This document shows positions 1 to 5,492 of a DNA stretch of 5,969 nt, piece after piece. This DNA is from an uncultured Clostridia bacterium (GTDB lineage: Bacteria; Bacillota; Clostridia; Christensenellales; Aristaeellaceae). Location of the stretch: NCBI GenBank assembly GCA_946409855.1, contig CAMJXZ010000213.1, positions 1-5,969 of the forward strand. Direction: 5' to 3'. The notes beneath the pieces are model-generated. The model was given only the letters and a program-made list of their open reading frames with translations, searched no databases and was not told the origin of the DNA. Made by a program: the position numbers and the translations under genes. Numbering within the stretch: position 1 is the stretch's first letter; each line of letters begins with the position of its first letter.

Positions 1-745
1 GGCTCATGTTGGTATGCATGCCGCTGCCGTTGATGCCGAAGACCGGCTTGGGCATAAAGGTGGCGTGCAGGCCGTTTTTCTGCGCCAGGGTCTTGACCGC
101 CAGCTTGAAGGTCATGATGTTGTCCGCAGCGGTCAGCGCGTCGGCGTACTTGAAGTCGATCTCGTGCTGGCCGGCGGCGACCTCGTGATGGCTGGCTTCG
201 ATTTCAAAGCCCATCTGCTCCAGCGCCATGCAGATTTCACGCCGGGTGCTCTCCCCGTGGTCCAGGGGGCCCAGGTCAAAGTAGCCCGCTTCGTCGCCCG
301 TCGTGGTGGTGGGCCTTCCCTGCTCGTCCGTCTGGAAGAGGAAAAACTCCATCTCCGGCCCGACGTTGAAGGAATAGCCCATCTCCGCCGCGCGGGCGAG
401 CACCCGCTTGAGCACCCCGCGGGGATCGCCCGTAAAGGGCGTTCCGTCCGGGTTGTACACATCACAGATGAGGCGCGCCACCTTCCCATGCTGGGGCCGC
501 CAGGGCAGGATGGCGAAGGTGTCCAGGTCCGGCCGCAGGTACTGGTCGCTCTCGTTGATGCGCACAAAGCCTTCGATGGAGCTGCCGTCGATCATGATCT
601 GGTTGTTCACAGCCTTTTCAATCTGGCTGGCGGTGATGGCCACGTTTTTGAGCTGGCCGAAAATATCCGTAAACTGCATGCGGATGAATTCCACATCGCC
701 TTCCCGCACCATCCGGATGATGTCTTCCTTCGAATACTTGCTCAT
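1..745 (-). CDS. glnA: Glutamine synthetase, GSI-alpha type (N-terminal 248 codons; 3' end beyond window)
   Basis: Catalyses ATP-dependent formation of glutamine from glutamate and ammonia in the cytoplasm, as a dodecamer in this family. Reading the minus strand from the ATG at 745-743 gives an uninterrupted frame to the window edge. Visible landmarks are the beta-grasp segment FTDIFGQLKN (residues 25-34), DGSSIEGFVRI (53-63), the metal-ligand segment GPEMEFFLF (129-137, E131 and E133), ASHHEVAAGQHEIDFKY (184-200, E188 and E195) and GINGSGMH (237-244, H244). R62 lies in the segment that B. subtilis GlnA uses for feedback regulation, and the overall match is to that roughly 444-residue enzyme, so about 56% of the protein is present. 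The start is fixed by AAAGGAGG seven bases upstream and by the MSKYSKEDI opening. The gene is transcribed away from asnB, which consumes its product. The C-terminal active-site and regulatory loops cannot be judged. Confidence 0.98.
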   Translation of the reverse strand, partial: MSKYSKEDIIRMVREGDVEFIRMQFTDIFGQLKNVAITASQIEKAVNNQIMIDGSSIEGFVRINESDQYLRPDLDTFAILPWRPQHGKVARLICDVYNPDGTPFTGDPRGVLKRVLARAAEMGYSFNVGPEMEFFLFQTDEQGRPTTTTGDEAGYFDLGPLDHGESTRREICMALEQMGFEIEASHHEVAAGQHEIDFKYADALTAADNIMTFKLAVKTLAQKNGLHATFMPKPVFGINGSGMHTNMS

Positions 746-752
746 GGCGAAA

Positions 753-760
753 CCTCCTTT
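753..760 (-). promoter_or_regulatory. glnA ribosome binding site
   Basis: On the minus strand the sequence reads AAAGGAGG about seven bases before the ATG at 745. It is a near-perfect complement to the 16S rRNA 3' end and decides the glnA start. Confidence 0.9.
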
Positions 761-766
761 AAAATC

Positions 767-807
767 AAAAAACAGGCAGACGGAGCTACTCAACAGACTC
801 CCTTGCC
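767..807 (-). promoter_or_regulatory. Terminator-like hairpin in the glnA 5' leader (possible attenuator)
   Basis: In the predicted glnA transcript an imperfect hairpin pairs GGCA and GGAG on its 5' arm (807-798) with CTCC and TGCC on its 3' arm (785-775). A small internal loop separates the two 4-bp helices and the apical loop is 12 nt. It is followed after two bases by six uridines (772-767), and the ribosome binding site starts seven bases later. The arrangement resembles a weak intrinsic terminator or attenuator, but the helix is short. No known riboswitch class was recognised in it. Confidence 0.35.
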
Positions 808-819
808 TTGTTTGCCGTA

Positions 820-848
820 AATATATCACCCGGAGGCACGCTTGTCAA
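820..848 (-). promoter_or_regulatory. Sigma-A-type promoter of glnA
   Basis: On the minus strand a perfect TTGACA (848-843) is followed by a 17-bp spacer and TATATT (825-820), five of six matches to the consensus -10. Transcription would begin near 812-814 and give a leader of about 67 nt before the glnA start codon. The assignment comes from the sequence only; the exact start site is inferred. Confidence 0.85.
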
Positions 849-920
849 TCGTTTTGAAAGATCAATAATGTTTTCCTGCTGTTTTTTCGGAAGAATCGTG
901 CTTTTCTTCATTAAATATGC

Positions 921-943
921 AATTTTCCAAAATGAAAATTTCA
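921..943. repeat. AT-rich inverted repeat between the glnA and asnB promoters (candidate operator)
   Basis: AATTTTC (921-927) and GAAAATT (934-940) form a perfect 7-bp inverted repeat around six bases. A second palindrome, TGAAA-A-TTTCA (933-943), overlaps its right arm. The element ends 11 bases before the asnB -35 box and lies about 70 bases upstream of the glnA -35, a position suited to a protein-binding site acting on either promoter. It does not fit the GlnR/TnrA pattern TGTNA-N7-TNACA, so no regulator is proposed. A chance palindrome in AT-rich DNA is a real alternative. Confidence 0.35.
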
Positions 944-954
944 AATTGTGCCTA

Positions 955-983
955 TTGACAGACGGATTATCAGGTGGTAAGAT
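955..983 (+). promoter_or_regulatory. Sigma-A-type promoter of the asnB cluster
   Basis: A perfect TTGACA (955-960) is separated by 17 bp from TAAGAT (978-983), a four-of-six match to the -10 consensus. The predicted start near 990 places the whole T-box leader, with its 5' stem beginning near 1005-1013, at the front of the transcript. This is the only convincing promoter seen for asnB, the hydrolase and guaA. Confidence 0.82.
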
Positions 984-1004
984 GCAACCAGTTTCATACC
1001 TCAA

Positions 1005-1280
1005 AGCGTTGCGGAAGCAGAGTACCCTGACAGCGCGGCATCCAAGAGAGCGGGCGGCGGTGCGAATCCCGTATGAGCCTTCAGGCGAAGAACCCTTCCA
1101 AGCCCAAACCCAAAGGCACGGTCCGAGTAGGGGCGGCGTGAAACGGCGGCACGTTACAACCGCCGGGGCTTGACGGGAGCAAGGGCGTTCCCAAGAGCCT
1201 GACAAAGAAGCAAATCAGGTGGCACCACGGAGCGGCGGCCTTCGTCCTGAAATATCGGAACGAATGCCGGCCGTATCTTT
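1005..1280 (+). promoter_or_regulatory. T-box riboswitch, asparagine (AAC) specifier, controlling asnB
   Basis: The leader senses uncharged tRNA and raises expression of the gene behind it when that tRNA accumulates. Stem I is legible. GGAAG (1013-1017) pairs with CTTCC (1095-1099), and CCTGA (1026-1030) with TCAGG (1081-1085, one register option). Between them lies a specifier loop with AGTA on the 5' side and CGAA-G-AAC-C (1086-1094) on the 3' side, the same layout as in glyQS leaders. The specifier is AAC (1091-1093), the asparagine codon. The distal part shows AAGAGAG (1044-1050) and GGTG (1059-1062). The T-box AGGTGGCACCACGG (1217-1230) folds as an antiterminator: AGG with CCT (1246-1248), bulge TGGCACC, and ACGGAG with CTTCGT (1240-1245). 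The variable base of TGGN is C, matching the G discriminator usual in bacterial tRNA-Asn. It precedes an asparagine synthetase, which agrees with the specifier. Confidence 0.93.
1233..1280 (+). terminator. Competing terminator hairpin of the T-box leader
   Basis: CTTCGTCC, the 3' arm of the antiterminator, can instead pair with GGAACGAA (1257-1264) around a 9-nt loop. The helix continues outward through GGC/GCC or CGGCC/GGCCG pairs up to about 1273. Because the two folds share 1240-1248 they exclude each other. The tract that follows (1274-1280, TATCTTT) is a poor uridine run, and the asnB ribosome binding site starts immediately after it. Premature termination is the likelier mode, since the Shine-Dalgarno sequence itself is outside the helix. 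Confidence 0.7.
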
Positions 1281-1286
1281 AGGAGG
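1281..1286 (+). promoter_or_regulatory. asnB ribosome binding site
   Basis: AGGAGG lies nine bases before the ATG at 1296 and directly after the leader's terminator hairpin. It fixes the asnB start, which must also expose Cys2. Confidence 0.9.
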
Positions 1287-1295
1287 TGCCTTTTT

Positions 1296-2876
1296 ATGTG
1301 TTCCATTTTCGGCGTGACGAGCAAAAGCATCCCTGTGGAAAAACTGAAGGAAGGTTTTGAACGCACCGTTTCCCGCGGCCCGGACATGAGCCGGTTTGAG
1401 GAAATCCCCTGCGGATACCTGGGTTTTCACCGTCTGGCCATCATGGGGCTGGACGAGCGGGGGATGCAGCCCTTTCATCTGGATCATGATGCGGTGGTCT
1501 GCAACGGGGAGCTCTACGGCTTCCGCCCCCTGCGGGACCGGCTGCTGGCGAAATACGAACTGAACAGCCAGTCCGACTGTGAGATCCTGCTGCCGCTCTA
1601 TCATGAGTACGGCGTGGAGATGTTCAAAACCCTGGACGCGGAATTTGCCCTGATCCTGTGGGACGGGGAGCGGAAAAAGCTCATCGCCGCCAGGGACCCC
1701 ATCGGCATCCGCCCCCTGTACTACGGGCGTCTTCCGGACGGGGAATGGGCCTTTGCCAGCGAACCGAAAAACCTGACGGGCCTGTGCGGGACCATCCTGC
1801 CTTTTCCGCCCGGGCATTACTGGATGGACGGGCAGTTCTTTCAGTACGCCGACCCGGCCTATGTCGGCTATTTCACCATGAAGACGGAAGAGGAGGTCTG
1901 CGCGAAGCTCCGCCGGCTGCTGACGGACGGCGTGCAGAAACGGCTGGACGCCGACGCGCCCGTGGGCTTCCTTCTTTCCGGCGGGCTGGATTCCTCCCTG
2001 GTATGCGCCATCGCCCAGACGATGCTGGGTAAGCCTATCCGCACCTTCGCCATCGGCATGGATATCGACGCCATCGACCTGAAATACGCGAGAATGGCCG
2101 CGGATTACATCGGCAGCGAACACACCGAGGTCATCATCTCCGAAAAGGATGTGATCGAAGCGCTGCCCGTCGTGGTGGAGCTGCTGGGCACCTGGGACAT
2201 CACCACCATCCGGGCCTCCATCGGCATGTACCTGGTGTGCAGATGGATCCATGAGCACACGGATATCCGGGTGCTGCTGACGGGTGAGATTTCCGATGAG
2301 CTGTTCGGCTACAAGTACACGGACTTTGCGCCTTCGGCCGCCGCGTTCCAGGAGGAAGCGGAGAAGCGCATCCGGGAGCTGCACGTCTACGACGTGCTGC
2401 GGGCGGACCGCTGCATTTCCGTCAACAGCCTGGAGGCCCGGGTCCCCTTCGGGGATCTCAAGTTCGTGCGCTACGCCATGAGCATCGACCCGGAGCTCAA
2501 GATGAACACCCACGGCATGGGCAAGTACCTGATCCGCAAGGCCTTCGCGGACGATCATATCCTGCCGGACGAAATCCTCTGGCGGCAGAAAGCGGCCTTT
2601 TCGGACGCCGTGGGCCATTCCATGGTCAACGATCTGAAAGCTCTGGCGGAAAGAACCTATTCCGACAAGGAATTTGAGGAGCGGGCGTCGAAATATGACT
2701 ACTGCCGCCCCTTTACCAAGGAAAGCCTTTTGTACCGGGAACTGTTTGAGCGGGATTATCCGGGCCAGGCGCGCATGATTCCGGACTACTGGATGCCCAA
2801 TAAATCCTGGCCCGGCTGCGACGTGGACGACCCCTCCGCCCGGGTGCTGAGCAACTACGGCGCCAGCGGGGAGTAA
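1296..2876 (+). CDS. asnB: Asparagine synthetase (glutamine-hydrolysing), AsnB
   Basis: Converts aspartate to asparagine using ATP and ammonia released from glutamine. The 526-residue product has the two expected domains. The N-terminal Ntn glutaminase begins MCSIFGV with catalytic Cys2, then RGPD (27-30), FHRLAI (45-50), CNGELY (69-74) and SDCE (93-96). The C-terminal synthetase domain carries the PP-loop SGGLDSS (228-234), TTIRAS (303-308), GEISDE (330-335), EARVPF (380-385) and WRQK (429-432). Length and motif order match the short E. coli AsnB form (554 residues) rather than the longer Bacillus forms. The E. coli equivalent of GEISDE is GEGSDE; the catalytic acidic residues remain. The C-terminus is shorter than the E. 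coli tail. The gene sits behind an asparagine T-box, which supports a biosynthetic role, and only 49 bp separate it from the next gene. Confidence 0.98.
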   Translation: MCSIFGVTSKSIPVEKLKEGFERTVSRGPDMSRFEEIPCGYLGFHRLAIMGLDERGMQPFHLDHDAVVCNGELYGFRPLRDRLLAKYELNSQSDCEILLPLYHEYGVEMFKTLDAEFALILWDGERKKLIAARDPIGIRPLYYGRLPDGEWAFASEPKNLTGLCGTILPFPPGHYWMDGQFFQYADPAYVGYFTMKTEEEVCAKLRRLLTDGVQKRLDADAPVGFLLSGGLDSSLVCAIAQTMLGKPIRTFAIGMDIDAIDLKYARMAADYIGSEHTEVIISEKDVIEALPVVVELLGTWDITTIRASIGMYLVCRWIHEHTDIRVLLTGEISDELFGYKYTDFAPSAAAFQEEAEKRIRELHVYDVLRADRCISVNSLEARVPFGDLKFVRYAMSIDPELKMNTHGMGKYLIRKAFADDHILPDEILWRQKAAFSDAVGHSMVNDLKALAERTYSDKEFEERASKYDYCRPFTKESLLYRELFERDYPGQARMIPDYWMPNKSWPGCDVDDPSARVLSNYGASGE

Positions 2877-2914
2877 CGCCGGGCGGACCGGGGGCCGGTC
2901 GGGAAGAGATGGAG

Positions 2915-2920
2915 AGAAGG
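2915..2920 (+). promoter_or_regulatory. Ribosome binding site of the alpha/beta hydrolase
   Basis: AGAAGG five bases before the ATG at 2926 supports that start. The 49-bp gap after asnB contains no uridine-tailed hairpin and no clear promoter, consistent with co-transcription. Confidence 0.65.
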
Positions 2921-2925
2921 ATCCT

Positions 2926-3708
2926 ATGCAATTCAGGGAGTACGGTGCGGACAGACCGGAAACGATCATGCTGCTGCACGGCGGCGGTTTGTCCTGGTGG
3001 AATTACCGGAAAGAAGCGGAACTGCTTATGCGGGATTACCATGTGATCCTGCCCATCCTGGACGGACACGCCGGGAGCGACTGTCCGTTTACCTCGATCG
3101 GGGACAACGCGGCCCGCGTCATCTCATATATTGACGACTGCCTGGGCGGGTCCGTGCTGCTGCTGGGAGGGCTGTCTCTGGGCGGGCAGGTGCTGCTGGA
3201 AATGCTGTCCCGGCGGAAGGGCCTGTGCCGCTTAGCGCTGGTGGAAAGCGCGATGGTGATCCCTTCCCCGGTCACCCGCGCGCTGATCGGCCCGGCGTTC
3301 GGGAGCAGCTACGGCCTGATCAAAAACGAACGCTTCGCGCGCCTGCAGTTCAGGTCCCTGCATATGGAGGACAGCCTGTTCGACGATTACTACCGGGATA
3401 CCTGCGCCGTCTCCAGGCAGGACATGATCGCGTTCATGAAAGCCAATACTGCCTACGCGCTGAATCCTTCCGCGGCGGATTGCGGGGCTTCGATCCGCCT
3501 TTATATCGGGGAGAAAGAAACCAGAGGGATCAGGCGTTCTTATGAGGCGCTCCTGAAGGCGCTGCCGGGAAGCCGGGGGACGATCCTGAAGGGGCTGTAT
3601 CACGGTGAGTTTTCATTGAACCATCCGCAGGATTATGTACATCAGGTCCGTGAGATCCTCAGGGAGCAGCCGGGCCATGCGTCCAGCAAAAAGGAGGAGA
3701 GGCTATGA
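2926..3708 (+). CDS. Alpha/beta-fold hydrolase, substrate unknown
   Basis: The 260-residue product reads as a cytosolic single-domain alpha/beta hydrolase with no signal peptide or membrane segment. The oxyanion-hole strand and loop are IMLLHGGG (14-21). The nucleophile elbow is GGLSLGG (81-87) with Ser84 as presumed nucleophile. After a cap-like helical region (about 115-185), the strand RLYIGEKE (191-198) sits where the catalytic acid normally lies, and GLYHGEFSLNHP (223-234) supplies the candidate catalytic histidine, H226 or H233. The acid position shows glutamate (E196 or E198) rather than the more usual aspartate, so the triad is inferred. The TGA stop overlaps the guaA start as ATGA, implying translational coupling. 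Its position between two glutamine-consuming enzymes does not define a substrate; esterase, peptidase or thioesterase activity all remain possible. Confidence 0.88.
   Translation: MQFREYGADRPETIMLLHGGGLSWWNYRKEAELLMRDYHVILPILDGHAGSDCPFTSIGDNAARVISYIDDCLGGSVLLLGGLSLGGQVLLEMLSRRKGLCRLALVESAMVIPSPVTRALIGPAFGSSYGLIKNERFARLQFRSLHMEDSLFDDYYRDTCAVSRQDMIAFMKANTAYALNPSAADCGASIRLYIGEKETRGIRRSYEALLKALPGSRGTILKGLYHGEFSLNHPQDYVHQVREILREQPGHASSKKEERL
3691..3697 (+). promoter_or_regulatory. guaA ribosome binding site inside the hydrolase gene
   Basis: AAGGAGG lies seven bases before the guaA ATG at 3705 and within the last codons of the hydrolase gene. It confirms the overlapping start. Confidence 0.88.
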
Positions 3709-5249
3709 CCGGCCCGCAAACCGTACTGATTCTGGACTTCGGCGGCCAGTACACCCAGCTCATCGCCCGGCGCGTGCGGGAAAACAGCGTGTATTCCGAA
3801 GTGGTGCCCTGGAGCATGCCCGCCCGCGAAATCGCCGCCCGGAAACCCGCCGGCATCATCCTGTCCGGCGGTCCGTCCAGCGTCTGCGACCCGGACGCGC
3901 CCCACTGCGATCCGGCTGTCTTTGATCTGGGCGTGCCCGTGCTGGGTATCTGCTATGGCATGCAGCTGACCGCGCAGCTGCTGGGCGGCCGTGTGGAGCG
4001 CGCCGGGGAGCGGGAATACGGCCGGGTCACCGTCCGCATGCGGGAGGATGCCGGCCTGCTTCGCGGCATGAAGCCGGCTTCCTCATGCTGGATGAGCCAT
4101 ACCTGGCAGGTATCCCAATGCCCGCCCGGGTTCCGTCCCATCGCGGAGACGGACAGCTGTCCCGTCGCCGCCATGGCGGATGAGGAACGGCGGGTTTACG
4201 GCGTCCAGTTTCACCCGGAAGTGACGCACACCGAGGAAGGAAAACGGCTGCTGCGCAATTTCCTCTACGGCGTCTGCCGCTGCGCGGGGGACTGGAACAT
4301 GAGCGCCTATATAGAAACCGCCGTCCGGCAGATCCGGGAAACGGCTGGGGAAAACGGCACGGTGCTCCTGGCCCTGTCCGGCGGGGTGGATTCATCCGTC
4401 GCCGCGGCCCTGATTTACCGGGCCATCGGCAGCCGCCTGACCTGCGTGTTCGTGGACCACGGCCTTTTGCGCAAGGGAGAAAGCGGGCAGGTCTGCCATG
4501 TGTTCAGCCATCTGTTCCCGGTGCGCTTCATCCGGGCCGACGCGGCGGACCGGTTCTTTGCCGACCTGAAGGGCGTCACCGAGCCGGAAGAAAAACGGCA
4601 CATCATCGGCCGGGACTTTATTGAGGTGTTCCGGGAGGAAGCGCGGAAGCTGGGCAGGCTGGATTATTTTGCCCAGGGCACCATCTATCCGGATGTGATC
4701 GAAAGCGGCCAGGGGACCGGTGCCGCCGTGATCAAAAGCCACCACAACGTGGGCGGTCTGCCCGGGGAACTGGGCTTTACGGAACTGATCGAACCCCTGC
4801 GGATGCTGTTCAAGGACGAGGTGCGGGCATTGGGCGAAGCCCTGGGGCTTCCCCGGGAACTGGTCTGGCGCCAGCCCTTCCCCGGCCCCGGCCTGGCGAT
4901 CCGGGTGATCGGAGAAGTGACGCCGGAAAAGGCCGCGATCGTCCGGGAAAGCGACGCCATCTTCCGGGAGGAAATCGCCAAAGCCGGCCTGGACCGGCAG
5001 GTCAGCCAGTATTTTACCGTCCTCACCGGCGTGCACAGCGTGGGCGTCATGGGGGACGAGCGCACCTATGATTATGTGATTGCCCTCCGGGCCGTCGTCA
5101 CGGACGACTTTATGACCGCCGACTGGGCGCGCCTGCCCTATGACCTCGTCGCCAAAGTATCCGCCCGGATCGTCAACGAAGTCCCGCACGCCGGCCGCGT
5201 GGTGCTGGACGTGACCACCAAGCCCCCGGCCTCGGTGGAGTGGGAATGA
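3705..5249 (+). CDS. guaA: GMP synthase (glutamine-hydrolysing), GuaA
   Basis: Aminates XMP to GMP with ATP and glutamine, the last step of guanine nucleotide synthesis. The 514-residue protein has the usual single-chain order and length (about 513-525). The class I glutamine amidotransferase domain (about 6-190) has LDFGGQYTQLI (10-20), ILSGGPSSV (52-60), the nucleophile motif GICYGMQ (81-87, Cys83) and GVQFHPEV (166-173, H170 and E172). The ATP pyrophosphatase domain has the PP-loop SGGVDSS (225-231), FVDHGLLRKGE (249-259), AQGTIYPDVIES (323-334) and KSHHNVGGLP (344-353). The C-terminal XMP-binding and dimerisation domain runs from PFPGPGLAIRV (391-401) to KPPASVEWE (506-514). After WMSH (129-132) the residues are TW where many homologues have GD. 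The gene ends the cluster and is followed by a strong terminator. Confidence 0.98.
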   Translation: MTGPQTVLILDFGGQYTQLIARRVRENSVYSEVVPWSMPAREIAARKPAGIILSGGPSSVCDPDAPHCDPAVFDLGVPVLGICYGMQLTAQLLGGRVERAGEREYGRVTVRMREDAGLLRGMKPASSCWMSHTWQVSQCPPGFRPIAETDSCPVAAMADEERRVYGVQFHPEVTHTEEGKRLLRNFLYGVCRCAGDWNMSAYIETAVRQIRETAGENGTVLLALSGGVDSSVAAALIYRAIGSRLTCVFVDHGLLRKGESGQVCHVFSHLFPVRFIRADAADRFFADLKGVTEPEEKRHIIGRDFIEVFREEARKLGRLDYFAQGTIYPDVIESGQGTGAAVIKSHHNVGGLPGELGFTELIEPLRMLFKDEVRALGEALGLPRELVWRQPFPGPGLAIRVIGEVTPEKAAIVRESDAIFREEIAKAGLDRQVSQYFTVLTGVHSVGVMGDERTYDYVIALRAVVTDDFMTADWARLPYDLVAKVSARIVNEVPHAGRVVLDVTTKPPASVEWE

Positions 5250-5430
5250 GATCCTGAAATACGAATCTGCTCATTTCACAATAGTTTTCGTCTTCTCCTA
5301 TGTGGTTCTGATAAAGAAATGATAAAGTTTTCCGTAAAAGGGTCACATCATCCCCGTACCCGGTGGTTGTGGGGTTGAGTACCTGAAAACGGAAAACGGA
5401 ATCAGGTTAAATTACAGATTTTTATGATTC
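5250..5430 (+). other. Non-coding guaA 3' region with a long imperfect hairpin
   Basis: No credible gene was found here. GTTTTCCGT (5327-5335) pairs perfectly with ACGGAAAAC (5389-5397). Inside, GGT/ACC and CCCC (5352-5355)/GGGG (5371-5374) can extend an interrupted rod of about 71 nt. A second hairpin option, ACCTGA (5381-5386) with TCAGGT (5402-5407), would compete with it. The stretch also holds the tandem GAAAACG repeat at 5385-5398. It may be a structured 3' UTR of guaA or a small RNA ending at the 5431-5475 terminator. No clear dedicated promoter and no recognised RNA family were seen. Confidence 0.4.
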
Positions 5431-5475
5431 AGCCCTCCGCTGTGGATTGATCATCCGCAGATCGGAGGGCTTTTT
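5431..5475 (+). terminator. Strong intrinsic terminator after guaA
   Basis: AGCCCTCCG (5431-5439) pairs perfectly with CGGAGGGCT (5463-5471). Inside it CTGTGGAT (5440-5447) pairs with ATCCGCAG (5453-5460), with one G-U pair, around a 5-nt loop; two unpaired bases separate the helices. Five T residues (5471-5475) follow on the plus strand. The minus strand lacks a comparable uridine tract, so it acts mainly for the asnB-hydrolase-guaA direction. Confidence 0.92.
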
Positions 5476-5492
5476 ATGTCAGTCTTTATTCT

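Noticed and set aside
14..820. A 268-codon plus-strand frame opposite glnA
   Set aside because: It is antisense to the GlnA frame, has no convincing ribosome binding site, crosses the glnA promoter and matches no recognised domain.
948..960. TGTGCCTATTGACA as a GlnR/TnrA-like site over the asnB -35
   Set aside because: The GlnR/TnrA pattern needs TGTNA-N7-TNACA with a 17-bp span; the spacing and internal bases here do not fit.
786..1205. Short frames on both strands in the glnA-asnB intergenic region (786-1205 minus and 808-1173 plus)
   Set aside because: They cross the promoters and T-box helices, lack ribosome binding sites and encode no familiar motif.
1246..1264. Short similarity CCTGAAATA...CGAA shared with 5253-5266
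   Set aside because: The match is brief and interrupted, and the two places have different roles; it is best explained by chance.
1215..2969. A 584-codon open frame on the minus strand opposite asnB
   Set aside because: It lies almost wholly antisense to a clear AsnB reading frame, and its product is low-complexity, rich in Gly, Ala, Val, His and Gln, without recognisable domains. Long antisense frames are expected in GC-rich genes.
3705..3708. ATGA overlap read as a frameshift or hydrolase-GuaA fusion
   Set aside because: Both genes have complete domains, GuaA has its own AAGGAGG site and usual start, and a 4-bp overlap is common in operons.
4392..5189. A 265-codon minus-strand frame opposite guaA
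   Set aside because: It mirrors conserved GuaA codons and reads as biased composition; the plus strand holds all diagnostic motifs.
5308..5323. CTGATAAAGAAA as a hammerhead ribozyme core
   Set aside because: The required CUGANGA core is not matched and the flanking helices with a cleavage site are not seen.
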